NCBI GenBank assembly: GCA_964586145.1
Contig: CAZPHH010000101.1
Coordinates: forward strand, 1 to 16,605
Source: JAFGJQ01 sp964586145
Lineage (GTDB): Bacteria > Planctomycetota > Phycisphaerae > UBA1845
Direction: 5' to 3'
Length of the DNA: 16,605 nt
The notes beneath the pieces were generated by a model. The model did no database searches. It saw nothing but the letters and a program-made list of their open reading frames with translations, and was not told the DNA's origin. Made by a program: the position numbers and the translations under genes. Of this stretch, positions 1-8,233 are shown one piece after another. Every line of letters begins with the position of its first letter. Position 1 is the first letter of the stretch.

Positions 1-49
1 AAGCCGGTCCCACAAAGACAAGCCGGTCCCACAGCAGAACTCGGTCCCA
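1..49. repeat. short direct repeat, two perfect 14-base copies plus a partial third
   Basis: The unit AAGCCGGTCCCACA occurs exactly at 1-14 and 20-33, and its core CGGTCCCA recurs at 42-49, giving spacings of 19 and 18 bases. It lies just past the stop codon of the alpha-mannosidase gene and is cut by the window edge, so the full array may be longer. No reading frame through it gives a convincing protein. It could be the end of a tandem array or part of a dispersed intergenic repeat; the sequence alone does not decide. Confidence 0.6.
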
Positions 50-64
50 GGGCACGGGTTGCCC
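50..64 (-). terminator. small hairpin after the alpha-mannosidase stop, possible terminator
   Basis: GGGCA (50-54) and TGCCC (60-64) form a 5-bp stem around CGGGT, four bases beyond the minus-strand stop at 69-71. No T-tract follows in the minus direction, so it would be a weak or factor-assisted terminator at best. Confidence 0.2.
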
Positions 65-68
65 GGGG

Positions 69-3000
69 CTAGAGGTCCACCCGCAAGGTCACGATCTCGA
101 ACGGGCGGACGTGCAGCTCGATCGCATCCTCGTGGTGGGTCGGAGCTTCGGCGTTCGGGAGCGGGTCTTCGATCAGGTTCACCCGGTGAGCGCCGTGGAC
201 GTGCCGGGGAAGCCGGAGCGTCGCCCGACCGGGCTTTCCGTGGGCCTCGTAGAACCGGATGATCAGGCCGTTGCCGTCTTCGGGTTTTTTGACGCCGGAG
301 AGGACGAACTGCCTTGGCCCAAGCTCGACGAAGCTGCCCACGGGCTGCATGTCGCCCGGATGCGGCGACGCTTCCAGGGCGGTCATCGGCACGTTGAAGG
401 CCAGGCCGGCTTCAGCGATGCCGGCAGCCTGCCACGTGCCGGCGTGCGGCACCAGGGCGTAGCGGATGGCGTGCGGGCCCTGGTCCGGGTACACGTCCGG
501 ATCGTACGACGCGCGCAGCAGGGTCATTTCCAGCACGTCGTCCTGGCAGCGGTGGCCGTACTTGCCGGTGTTCAGCAGCGCGGCGCCGCCCTTCGGGCCG
601 GACAGGTCCACCCACTTCTGGGCGGGGACTTCCTGGCCGGTGGTCGGGCGTTGTACGGCCGCGAACGGCGTGTCGCAGGTGAAGGTCGCGTTGCGCACGT
701 TCAGCGGGAAGGCGACCCGGAGCATCGGGGCATCCACGTCGGGTCCGCCCAGCTCGAACCAGGCCACGTCCAGCTCGAAGTCGATCCGCGGAATGTCGCG
801 ATAGGTAATGATCCGCTGCGTGAACTTCGAGCGGCCCCACTGGCGCCGGATCTCGATGACGGCGCGGACGGGGCCGCGCTCTGTCACCTTCACGGAAATC
901 GCTTTGTCCAGCGAGTGCACCGCGCGGATCGGCCCGAGCTCCCAGGCGCTCATGCCGTGGGGTTTCTCCATGTAGACCTTCAGGACGTTGGCGGCATCCT
1001 TGCGCGGCAGCACTTCCGCCTTGCGCCGCTTGTCATACACGCGCTGGAGGTGGCCGGTCTTGCCGTTGACCTCGATGCGGAAGTGCGGCGTCTCGATGGC
1101 GGTGCCCTGCACCGTCAGTTTGGGATCGAGAGCCACGCCGGGCACGGCCGGGAATGCGTGGAACACCTTGTATCCGCAGGCGGGAATCGGACCGGCCGGG
1201 AACTGCACCTTGAGCCGATGCCCGTTGGGAAACAGCTTGGTCTCGACCACCTGCGCGGGGACCTCGCCGCCGTCGACATCGACCAGGTGAATGGTCGGGG
1301 ACGGCCCCTGGCCGACGTCGACCGGCCGAACCGTGGTTCCGTCGTGCCCCCAGTGGCCCCAGTGCCGGTACTCGACGGTGGGCGGAAGCTGGTAGCTGAA
1401 GACCTCCGCCTCGGCCACGTCCGAGCGTTCGTGCGGCACGGGGTTGAAGATGACGACCGGCTGGCCGCAGGACTGGGTGTCGATGCGCCAGGTCAGCCGG
1501 CGCAGCCCCTCAAACCGGAGGTTGCGGGCTTCGGCTGCGGCCGCGTCGTATCGGGCGATGGACTCGCGGTTGGAGTCGTGCGTGGCCGATCCGCAGAGGA
1601 TGTCGTGGAACTGGTTGAAGGCCACGGCGTGCCAGACGCGGTGGATCGCATCGTGCGGATAGGGGTCGCCGTGCAGCGCAGCAAGGGCGGCGAGCATTTC
1701 CGCGGCGAACATGAGGTTCTCGCCGTTTCGGTTGCCGTGCTTGATGCGGGCGATGGAGGTGTAGCAGCCTTCAAACGTGTACTGCCGCTCGCCGCGGTGC
1801 AGCGGATAATCCGCCGCGTGCGGCTCGACGGACGTGAAGAACGACTCGGCCGTCCCCATGCGGATGGTCGGCGAGCCGGGCGAGTCGGCGTAGGCGCGGG
1901 CCCGTTCTATATCGCGGCGGGCCGGGCCGCCGCCGTGGTCGCCCACGCCGTAGACCGCCAGGGTTTTGCGGTGTTTGGGATCCCACGTCGCGGGCTGCAG
2001 GCGGATGCCCGAGTCGATCGACGTGTTGTAGGTCGGCGTGGCGAAGTTGACGGTTCGCGATCCGTCGGGCGCCTCAGACACCCAGGCGCCGAGCCTCGGC
2101 TGGCAGCGGAACGCGTAGAGGAACCGGATGCCCGCCAGTCGATGGATCTGCGCCAACTGGGCCACGTGCCCGAAGTTGTCCGGCAGCCAGCCCACGCACG
2201 CCGTCTTGCCGAACCGGCTGCGGAAATAGCGCTGGCCGATGAGCAGGGACCGGGCCAGGGCCTCGCCGGATGACATATTGGTGTCACCCTCGGTGAGGAA
2301 CCCGCCGAGCAGCTCCCAGCGGCCCTCGGCCACCCGCCGGCGGATGGCGTCAAACATGCCGGGATCGAATCGCTCGATCATCTCGTACACCGCAGCCTGC
2401 GACTGCGAGAAATGGAAGTCGGGGAACTCATCGCAGAACGCCAGCACCTGGCGAAACGTGTCATGAGCGGCCTGGACAGTCTCGTCGTAGGTCCACAGCC
2501 AGTTCATGTCGATGTGGGCGTGGCCGACCAGGGTGACGGACTCCGCGCGGCGGTCCGGGGCCTCGGCCGACGCCCGGTCCAGGATGGCGCGGACGGCGTC
2601 CCAGGCGCCGTTCACATCGTGATGCAGCATTCGCGTCAGCCCTTCCGCTCCGATCCGCGCGCACCGGCCGACGTCCAGGCCCAATTCATCCAGCAGCCGG
2701 CGGGTGCGGGCGGCCAGCGCCGGCGCATCGTCACTGCCGAAGAGCATGCGAGCATGCACGTTGGGTATGCCCGGCGGGGGATTGACCGAGAGCGTCAGTT
2801 TCCGCTGACGAGTCTGCTCGGCGTCGAAGGTCTGCACCGGCATGGCGGGCCAGCCGTACTCGCGCTCGCCGTCGTGGCGAAACTCGAAATCCATTTCCAC
2901 CCGGGCGGGCGATCCGGCGAACACGACCGGCACGACGAAGGGTGTGTCGCCCTTCTCCTTCACGGTGATGGGCAGATCCGCCATCGTGTTGCAGAGCACA

Positions 3001-3905
3001 CGGGCGGGAGCCCCGACGGGCAGATCGATCCGGACGGCACCCTGGCTGGATCGGACCTCGACGGCCGGTCGAAGCTCGCCAGCCTTGCCGAACGCCGCGG
3101 CCAAGGCCGCCGCATCCACGGGGATATCCACGCGCCGCTGCGTAAACGCGGGCATGGCCGCGGCATCCACCTTCGCGAGCAGGGCCCCTCGGGCGTCCAC
3201 AAGCGAAACGCGGACTTTGGCGGCGGCGCGGGGTGAGTCGTTGAACAGGTCCAGCTCCAGGTGGTACGCCAGCCCGCCGCGCACGGTGACCGGCCGGGCC
3301 AGGCGCGTGGACCATTCGCCGGTCAGTCCGCCTTTTCGGCGGCGTAGGCCGGGGAAGGTCGCGGCGGACGGCCGCTTGGCGCTGAACGTCAGGCGTGGTG
3401 TCGGCTTGGCGTCCGTGGCCCCGAGAAAGTGGACCCGAATGCCCCAGAAGTTCGGGCCGGTGGGGCTCTTGAAGAGCAGGCGGTTCCAGCCTTTGCGGAG
3501 CGTCGCCTTCACGTCGTCGTCGTGGGTCAGCACGCTGCGCATGGGCGCGTCGGTGCGGTAGACCTCCTCGCCGTTGAGCCAGATCACGCCGCCGCAGTCG
3601 TTTCCGACGCGCATCCGCACGGTCTGCCGAGTGGGAGACTGAACGTAGCTGAACGCGTAGGCAAAGACCCAGTGGCGCTGTTTGTACGGCAGCACCGGGT
3701 CGTGGTTCTCGATTCGACCGTGGTGCGTTTCGTAGCGGGTCCAGGTCGCTCCGTTGAACGTCTCGCCGGCCCGCGGCGCAAAATCCGCCTCACAGGGAAA
3801 CCCGCTCTGCGTCCAGCGACCGGCGGTGCGGTCCCGCAGTGGGAACGCACCCAAAACCAGCCAATCCGTGACGGGAAGCGGCTCCGTTGTCTTCGTTTGT
3901 GGCAT
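69..3905 (-). CDS. alpha-mannosidase, glycoside hydrolase family 38
   Basis: A 1278-residue protein predicted to hydrolyse alpha-mannosidic bonds with retention, using a zinc-dependent GH38 active site. Catalytic-domain motifs are intact: GHAHIDMNWLW at about 461-471 (His464 and Asp466 as zinc ligands), LTEGDTNMSSGEA at about 537-549, WLPDNFGH at 573-580 (Asp576 as the expected nucleophile) and FNQFHD at 763-768 (His767 as the last zinc ligand). The helical middle domain follows, then C-terminal beta-sandwich domains to the end. The first 450 or so residues are an extra N-terminal part whose opening 160 residues look like a jelly-roll carbohydrate-binding fold (VIWLNGEEVYR near 108-117). I chose the ATG at 3905 because GGAGGG lies about 7 bases upstream; the frame stays open further 5' but overlaps the next gene. 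No signal peptide is visible, so it is probably cytoplasmic. Substrate specificity cannot be read from sequence. Confidence 0.93.
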   Translation of the reverse strand: MPQTKTTEPLPVTDWLVLGAFPLRDRTAGRWTQSGFPCEADFAPRAGETFNGATWTRYETHHGRIENHDPVLPYKQRHWVFAYAFSYVQSPTRQTVRMRVGNDCGGVIWLNGEEVYRTDAPMRSVLTHDDDVKATLRKGWNRLLFKSPTGPNFWGIRVHFLGATDAKPTPRLTFSAKRPSAATFPGLRRRKGGLTGEWSTRLARPVTVRGGLAYHLELDLFNDSPRAAAKVRVSLVDARGALLAKVDAAAMPAFTQRRVDIPVDAAALAAAFGKAGELRPAVEVRSSQGAVRIDLPVGAPARVLCNTMADLPITVKEKGDTPFVVPVVFAGSPARVEMDFEFRHDGEREYGWPAMPVQTFDAEQTRQRKLTLSVNPPPGIPNVHARMLFGSDDAPALAARTRRLLDELGLDVGRCARIGAEGLTRMLHHDVNGAWDAVRAILDRASAEAPDRRAESVTLVGHAHIDMNWLWTYDETVQAAHDTFRQVLAFCDEFPDFHFSQSQAAVYEMIERFDPGMFDAIRRRVAEGRWELLGGFLTEGDTNMSSGEALARSLLIGQRYFRSRFGKTACVGWLPDNFGHVAQLAQIHRLAGIRFLYAFRCQPRLGAWVSEAPDGSRTVNFATPTYNTSIDSGIRLQPATWDPKHRKTLAVYGVGDHGGGPARRDIERARAYADSPGSPTIRMGTAESFFTSVEPHAADYPLHRGERQYTFEGCYTSIARIKHGNRNGENLMFAAEMLAALAALHGDPYPHDAIHRVWHAVAFNQFHDILCGSATHDSNRESIARYDAAAAEARNLRFEGLRRLTWRIDTQSCGQPVVIFNPVPHERSDVAEAEVFSYQLPPTVEYRHWGHWGHDGTTVRPVDVGQGPSPTIHLVDVDGGEVPAQVVETKLFPNGHRLKVQFPAGPIPACGYKVFHAFPAVPGVALDPKLTVQGTAIETPHFRIEVNGKTGHLQRVYDKRRKAEVLPRKDAANVLKVYMEKPHGMSAWELGPIRAVHSLDKAISVKVTERGPVRAVIEIRRQWGRSKFTQRIITYRDIPRIDFELDVAWFELGGPDVDAPMLRVAFPLNVRNATFTCDTPFAAVQRPTTGQEVPAQKWVDLSGPKGGAALLNTGKYGHRCQDDVLEMTLLRASYDPDVYPDQGPHAIRYALVPHAGTWQAAGIAEAGLAFNVPMTALEASPHPGDMQPVGSFVELGPRQFVLSGVKKPEDGNGLIIRFYEAHGKPGRATLRLPRHVHGAHRVNLIEDPLPNAEAPTHHEDAIELHVRPFEIVTLRVDL

Positions 3906-3929
3906 GATGGCCCTCCGACATAGCAAACC

Positions 3930-3949
3930 GGCCCGTTCCTGAGCGGGCC
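3930..3949 (-). terminator. hairpin between the MBL hydrolase and mannosidase genes
   Basis: GGCCCG (3930-3935) pairs with CGGGCC (3944-3949), and two further inner pairs (one G-T) leave a four-base loop. Read on the minus strand it is followed by GGTTTGCTA, a poor T-tract. It sits about 85 bases past the MBL stop and 24 bases before the mannosidase start, so it may end the upstream transcript or act in the mannosidase leader. Confidence 0.3.
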
Positions 3950-4033
3950 AACCCCAGATCAAACCGGCAAACGGCCCAAAAGTCAAAACGGAGCGAGGCC
4001 CGGTGGGCGCGTCCTGCGGCCGCGACGGGCCGC

Positions 4034-4687
4034 CTACTCCAGGAAGGCGTTTGATTGCTTTTCGCGGCCGATGGTGGTCCGGGGTCCGTGGCCGGGAACC
4101 ACGCGCGTCTCGTCGGGCAGGGTCAGGAGGTTCCTGCGGATGTTCTCGACGAGGCGTTCGTGGTCGCTGTACGCGAAGTCCGTGCGTCCGATGGAGCCGG
4201 CGAAAAGGGCGTCCCCCACGACCACCACGCCTGCGTCCGGGCAGTAGAAGCTTCGCCCGCCCGGAGAGTGGCCGGAGGTGTCGAGAACGGTCCAGTCGCT
4301 GCCGTCGAGCGGAAGCACGTCGCCGGGGACCAGGTCGTGCAGGTGGTCTGTGGAAACGGTCAGCCCGAATCCGAAGTCCGCGGAGAGATTCAGCGTAGGG
4401 TCGGTCAGGAACGGCCATTCCTCCCGAGCCAGGAACAGCGGGATCGGGCCCAGCCAGGTGCGCAGCTCGTCGACCCCGGCGATATGGTCGCCGTGCGCGT
4501 GGGTCAGCAGAATCGCCCTGGCCGTCAGGGCATGCCGGTGAATGTAGTCGGCCATTCGCTCCGCATGAGGCGGCAGCCCAGGGTCGATCACCCAGCAGTC
4601 CGCCTCGTCGCGGAAATGCACGACGAGTCCGTTCTCCATGAAGGAGGGATCGTGCTCGGCGCGAACATGGAGCGGTTTTCCTGCCAT
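4034..4687 (-). CDS. metallo-beta-lactamase-fold hydrolase, glyoxalase II-like
   Basis: A 217-residue single-domain metallo-beta-lactamase-fold protein. The metal-binding set is complete: THAHGDHIAG gives His63, His65, Asp67 and His68; His140 lies in TSGHSPGG; Asp159 in VVGDALFAG; His200 in VPGHGP. The GDALFAGSIGRTDF segment and short length resemble the YcbL/glyoxalase II-like group, which hydrolyse thioesters such as S-lactoylglutathione or act on related substrates; the true substrate is unknown. It lacks the C-terminal substrate-binding helices of full GloB enzymes. The ATG at 4687 is chosen because it begins four bases after the esterase stop (4692), fitting an operon; an in-frame extension to 4795 would overlap the esterase and adds a low-quality sequence. 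A later Met at residue 17 is a possible alternative start. Confidence 0.88.
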   Translation of the reverse strand: MAGKPLHVRAEHDPSFMENGLVVHFRDEADCWVIDPGLPPHAERMADYIHRHALTARAILLTHAHGDHIAGVDELRTWLGPIPLFLAREEWPFLTDPTLNLSADFGFGLTVSTDHLHDLVPGDVLPLDGSDWTVLDTSGHSPGGRSFYCPDAGVVVVGDALFAGSIGRTDFAYSDHERLVENIRRNLLTLPDETRVVPGHGPRTTIGREKQSNAFLE

Positions 4688-4691
4688 CGGC

Positions 4692-5750
4692 CTATGGAGA
4701 CCCTCCGTTCCCGGGGCTGTTGCCGACGCCGGGTGACTGGCCCGTGAGTGACTGCTTGAGCCGCAGGAACTCCTGAACCTCCGGCAGTGCGTCAATGCGT
4801 TCGCGATGCCGCCGCGCTTCGTCTCCCAGCGACGAGCCGGCGTAGCGGCGTTCCACGCGCAGGGCCTCTTCGCGGGCCTCCATGGGCCGCCCGCCCTCCA
4901 GCAGGCGTTCCGATCGAATCAGGCCCCGCCGGCCTGCTTGCTGCAACTCCGCCAGCAGTTCGATTGCTGTGTTCACCTGGTCGGCAAACTGCGTGGCCGG
5001 ATGTCGAATGATCGCCTCCAGCCCGCAGACGACCGGACCGATGCAACCGTCGTCCGGGCGGCAACGGCGGGCGTCGTTCAGTGCACGCTCGCCCTGGGCG
5101 CGGCAGAACGACTCGAACCAGGACATTGCGGCCTGGCCGACGCCGGGGTCGAGCACGTGACCGATCTGCGGTCGCTGCACGGTGACGCTGACATCGTTGC
5201 CCCGCAGCAGCGCCAATCCGTCCCTCATGCGATCCCGATTGATGTCCGACTCGCCGACCGCGTAGAACACCGGCACCCGGCTGTGCGCCCGGACCTGCTC
5301 CGCCTGGACCGTGGGGGGCACGTAGTTGGCCGTCACGGCCACGGCGGACGCCGGGAAACCCTGCACATAGAGCAGATGGAAGGCCATGGCCCCGCCGGCG
5401 GAGTGGCCGGTCAGCAGAACGCGATTCGGATCGTACGAGACGGTGCGCGAGGCGTGATCGAGGAACTCCCGCATCAGCTTCACATCGCTGTCACGCCAGC
5501 CGGCGTGCGTCGCCTGCGGCGCAACCAGGACCATGGGAAGCATGTGTTCGAACGACCGCCAGAAGGCCAGGATGCCGGCGGCCGTGGTCTCCGTCCCGTG
5601 CAGACAGATGACCAGCGGCAATGGGATTTCCGCGGGCACGCCGGCCGGGCGGCCGATGAGGTAGAACCCGTGCTCCAGGTCAACCCGCTCCGGCTCGGTG
5701 TTTGCGGTTGGCGCCGCCGCCATCAGGATGGAGAGAACCAAACCCGGCAT
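4692..5750 (-). CDS. exported alpha/beta-hydrolase esterase with helical C-terminal extension
   Basis: A 352-residue protein of the alpha/beta-hydrolase superfamily, closest in style to the polyhydroxybutyrate-depolymerase/feruloyl-esterase-like carboxylesterases. The N-terminus (MPGLVLSILMAAAPTANT) looks like a short export signal, though it has no clear positive charge. The fold marks are the oxyanion strand LVICLHGTETT near 47-56, the nucleophile motif GHSAGG with Ser117, a likely acid Asp169 in VGESDIN, and a likely His198 in QIGHVLDPG. From about residue 215 there is a charged, mostly helical tail of some 135 residues ending in a Gly/Pro/Ser-rich stretch; catalytic relatives usually end near the triad His. 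The frame can begin at a TTG at 5786, but the ATG at 5750 starts the signal-like segment. It follows gcvPA by 39 bases and precedes the MBL gene by 4. Physiological substrate unknown. Confidence 0.8.
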   Translation of the reverse strand: MPGLVLSILMAAAPTANTEPERVDLEHGFYLIGRPAGVPAEIPLPLVICLHGTETTAAGILAFWRSFEHMLPMVLVAPQATHAGWRDSDVKLMREFLDHASRTVSYDPNRVLLTGHSAGGAMAFHLLYVQGFPASAVAVTANYVPPTVQAEQVRAHSRVPVFYAVGESDINRDRMRDGLALLRGNDVSVTVQRPQIGHVLDPGVGQAAMSWFESFCRAQGERALNDARRCRPDDGCIGPVVCGLEAIIRHPATQFADQVNTAIELLAELQQAGRRGLIRSERLLEGGRPMEAREEALRVERRYAGSSLGDEARRHRERIDALPEVQEFLRLKQSLTGQSPGVGNSPGNGGSP

Positions 5751-5789
5751 TGGGCCAGAGTGTAGCGGCAGAGGGGGCCCTGGCAAGGC

Positions 5790-7127
5790 TCAGGCGGATG
5801 CGAGCGCCCCGACGAGGGAGTCGATCTCCTGCCGCGTCCGCTTCTCCGTGACCGTCACGAGGAAGCAGTCCGCCAGGTCGGGATGCCAGCATTCCAGGGG
5901 GATGCCCGCCAGCACCTTTCGCGTGCGGCAATGGTCCAGCACGCGGCGGATGTCGCGGTCCGTCCGGACGACGAACTCCTTGAAGAACGGCGCCTGGAAC
6001 CGAAGCGCGTAGCCGGGAATCGCCGCAATGCGCTCCGCCGCATAGTGGGCCTTGTCCAGGCAGAGGGACGCGACCTTCGCGACGCCCTGGCGGCCCATGG
6101 CGGCAAGGTACACCGCCACCCGGAGGGCCATCAGGCCTTGGTTCGTGCAGATGTTGCTGGTGGCGCGTTCCCGCTTGATGTGCTGCTCGCGGGTCTGGAG
6201 GGTCAGGCAGAATCCGCGGCGGCCCTGGCCGTCGTGCGAAACGCCGACCACGCGGCCGGGCATTTTTCGGAGGTACTCCTCGCGAGCGGCGAGGAAACCG
6301 CAGTACGGCCCGCCGTACGAAAGCGGAATGCCCAGGGGCTGGGCCTCGCCGACCACGATGTCCACGCCGAACGCTCCGGGCGCCTTGAGCAGGCCGCAAC
6401 TGACGGGATCCACCGCCGCGACGGCGAGCGCCCCCGCCTGGTGCGCCGCGTCGACCACCTCGCCCAGCGTTTCGATGCAGCCGAAGAAGTTCGGCGATTG
6501 CACCACGACCGCCGCGGTCCGTTCATCCACTGCGTCGCGCAGGGCGGAGAGGTTCGTGAGACCGCCCTCGGAGTCGATGCGCACGAGCTCCACCGGCTGC
6601 TCGCGAAGGTACGTCTCCAGCACCGTAAAGGAGTCCGGATGAACGGCCCGGGATATGAGCACCCGCGAGCGCTTGTTGACGGCGCGGGCCATCAGCACGG
6701 CCTCGGCCACGGCGCTGGCCTGCTCGTACAGCGAGGCGTTGGACACGTCCATGCCGGTGAGCTGGCAGAGCATCGTCTGATACTCGAAAAATGCCTGAAG
6801 CGAGCCCTGCGACGCCTCCGCCTGATAGGGCGTGTAGGCGGTCCGGAACTCGGCCTGGCTGGACAGCTCTTCCACGATCGCGGGGACAAAATGGTCCGCG
6901 GCGCCGCCCCCGAGAAAGCAGACCAGCTCCTGGCAGGTGGTGTTCTTGTCCGCCAGGGCGCGGACGTCGGCCATCAGCTCCATCTCGCTCAGGCCGGCCG
7001 GGATGTGCAGGGGGCGGGTCAGACGCTGCGAGGCCGGCACGTCGCGGAACAGATCGTCGACGCGATCGGCGCCGATCGCCTTGAGCATCTCCCGAATGTC
7101 CGCTTCAGTGAACTGGGTGTAGTCCAT
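5790..7127 (-). CDS. gcvPA: glycine dehydrogenase (decarboxylating) subunit 1, P-protein alpha chain
   Basis: A 445-residue protein, full length for the N-terminal half of the split P-protein of the glycine cleavage system. With subunit 2 (GcvPB, which carries the PLP lysine) it decarboxylates glycine and passes the aminomethyl group to lipoyl-GcvH. Family motifs are clear: FLGGGAADHFVPAIVEEL at 71-88, TAYTPYQAEASQGSLQAFFE at about 96-115, the QSPNFFGCIE segment, and the PLGIPLSYGGPYCGFLA and TSNICTNQGLMALR segments in the second half. The start ATG at 7127 lies 11 bases after the HD gene's stop; no strong Shine-Dalgarno is visible, which fits translation coupled to the gene before it. The partners gcvPB, gcvT and gcvH are not in this window, so the system must be completed elsewhere in the genome. 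Confidence 0.95.
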   Translation of the reverse strand: MDYTQFTEADIREMLKAIGADRVDDLFRDVPASQRLTRPLHIPAGLSEMELMADVRALADKNTTCQELVCFLGGGAADHFVPAIVEELSSQAEFRTAYTPYQAEASQGSLQAFFEYQTMLCQLTGMDVSNASLYEQASAVAEAVLMARAVNKRSRVLISRAVHPDSFTVLETYLREQPVELVRIDSEGGLTNLSALRDAVDERTAAVVVQSPNFFGCIETLGEVVDAAHQAGALAVAAVDPVSCGLLKAPGAFGVDIVVGEAQPLGIPLSYGGPYCGFLAAREEYLRKMPGRVVGVSHDGQGRRGFCLTLQTREQHIKRERATSNICTNQGLMALRVAVYLAAMGRQGVAKVASLCLDKAHYAAERIAAIPGYALRFQAPFFKEFVVRTDRDIRRVLDHCRTRKVLAGIPLECWHPDLADCFLVTVTEKRTRQEIDSLVGALASA

Positions 7128-7138
7128 GAGGGTGAGGC

Positions 7139-8125
7139 TCAGTCTTGCTGGTTGCCCGTCACGGGCATCTTGTACACCTTACTGGAGAGGACGCGACTGT
7201 AATTCGACCAGTGGGAATCCGGGTCGCGGTCGTCGTCAATCTCCTTGAGAAACATGTAGACCTTGGCGTCGATGTTGTCGAGGTAGTGGACGGCCACCGC
7301 CTCGGGGATCGCAGGCAGCTTCGGACTGCCGAATTCGTAACTGCCGTGGTGGGCCAGCACAATATGCTGGAGGACGGCACGGAGGTCTTCCGGGAACGGC
7401 CGGCCCGTGCGGGCCGCCACCGCCGCCGCCTTCCGGTCGATCCAGATGGCGGCCTGGACGAGGTGGCCGATGAGCTGGCCCTCGTCCGTGTAGCTGAAGT
7501 TCGTGTCGTACGCGAGTTCGGCGGTCTTGCCGATATCGTGCAGAAACACGCCCGCCAGCACAAGGTCCAGACTCAGCCGCGGATAGCGGGGGATGACCAA
7601 CAAGGCCAGTTCGAGCACGTTGAGGGTGTGCTCGAGCAGCCCGCCGATGAAGGCGTGGTGCAACTGGGCGGCGGCCGGGGCCTTCTGGAACGCGCGAACC
7701 AGCGTTTCGTCCGCCAGGAACTCCTTCATCAACGCCGCGAGATTCGGGTCCTCGATCCGCCTGAGAATCTCGACGGTGCGGGCCCACATCTTGTCGATGT
7801 CGCACTCCGTATGGGGCAGAAACTCCGACAGGTCCACCTGATTCGCATCAACCGGCTGAAGGGCCTCGATGATGAACTGCAGATTGCCCTTGTAGTTCTC
7901 CGTCCGCCCTTTCACGCGAAGGAACCCGCCCTCCGGAATGGAGTTGAAAATCGGTTCGGACGCCTGCCACATGCGGGCGGGCACCTGCCCGGTGGCGTCG
8001 GCCAGCACCGCATGGATGTACAACCCTCCCTGCGTGGTGGTCCGAAGGTCTTTCGACTGGATGCGGAAGACCTGGTTCTCGATCCGCTCCCCCGGCAGAA
8101 GGGCCGCGACGTTTCGACGATTCAT
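7139..8125 (-). CDS. OB-fold plus HD-domain protein, YhaM-like 3'-5' exoribonuclease family
   Basis: A 328-residue protein with the two-domain layout of the YhaM/Cbf1 family, which degrade RNA (and in some cases DNA) from the 3' end with metal ions. An N-terminal OB-fold nucleic-acid-binding domain spans about 10-95 (typical VPARMWQAS and GFLRVKGRTENYKGNLQF segments). The HD domain spans about 150-295: QLHHAFIGGLLEHTLNV, the HD pair His196-Asp197 in FLHDIGKTAEL, LAHHGSYEFGSPK with His259-His260, and a final Asp in YLDNIDAKVY. All expected metal ligands are present. The ATG at 8125 has GGAGAT at a good distance. It follows the MerR-type gene by 108 bases and starts a tight group with gcvPA. 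Its nuclease role is inferred from the family. Confidence 0.88.
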   Translation of the reverse strand: MNRRNVAALLPGERIENQVFRIQSKDLRTTTQGGLYIHAVLADATGQVPARMWQASEPIFNSIPEGGFLRVKGRTENYKGNLQFIIEALQPVDANQVDLSEFLPHTECDIDKMWARTVEILRRIEDPNLAALMKEFLADETLVRAFQKAPAAAQLHHAFIGGLLEHTLNVLELALLVIPRYPRLSLDLVLAGVFLHDIGKTAELAYDTNFSYTDEGQLIGHLVQAAIWIDRKAAAVAARTGRPFPEDLRAVLQHIVLAHHGSYEFGSPKLPAIPEAVAVHYLDNIDAKVYMFLKEIDDDRDPDSHWSNYSRVLSSKVYKMPVTGNQQD

Positions 8126-8233
8126 GGCGATCTCCGTCCCCTTTGGGCCGGGGCTACGATACGACCGGGAAAGCCCTGTTTCAAGCCGCGGTGGGCGGTT
8201 GCGGCTGCACCGACTTCGATTGGCCAGCCACGG

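Noticed and set aside
111..2273. 720-codon plus-strand open frame opposite the mannosidase
   Set aside because: It is antisense to a gene with complete GH38 motifs, and its translation has no recognisable domain; long antisense frames are expected at this GC content.
3906..4418. N-terminal extension of the mannosidase frame to 4418
   Set aside because: It would overlap most of the MBL hydrolase gene, is Arg/Pro-rich, and the ATG at 3905 has a good Shine-Dalgarno.
5883..7202. 439-codon plus-strand open frame opposite gcvPA
   Set aside because: gcvPA on the other strand is full length and motif-complete.
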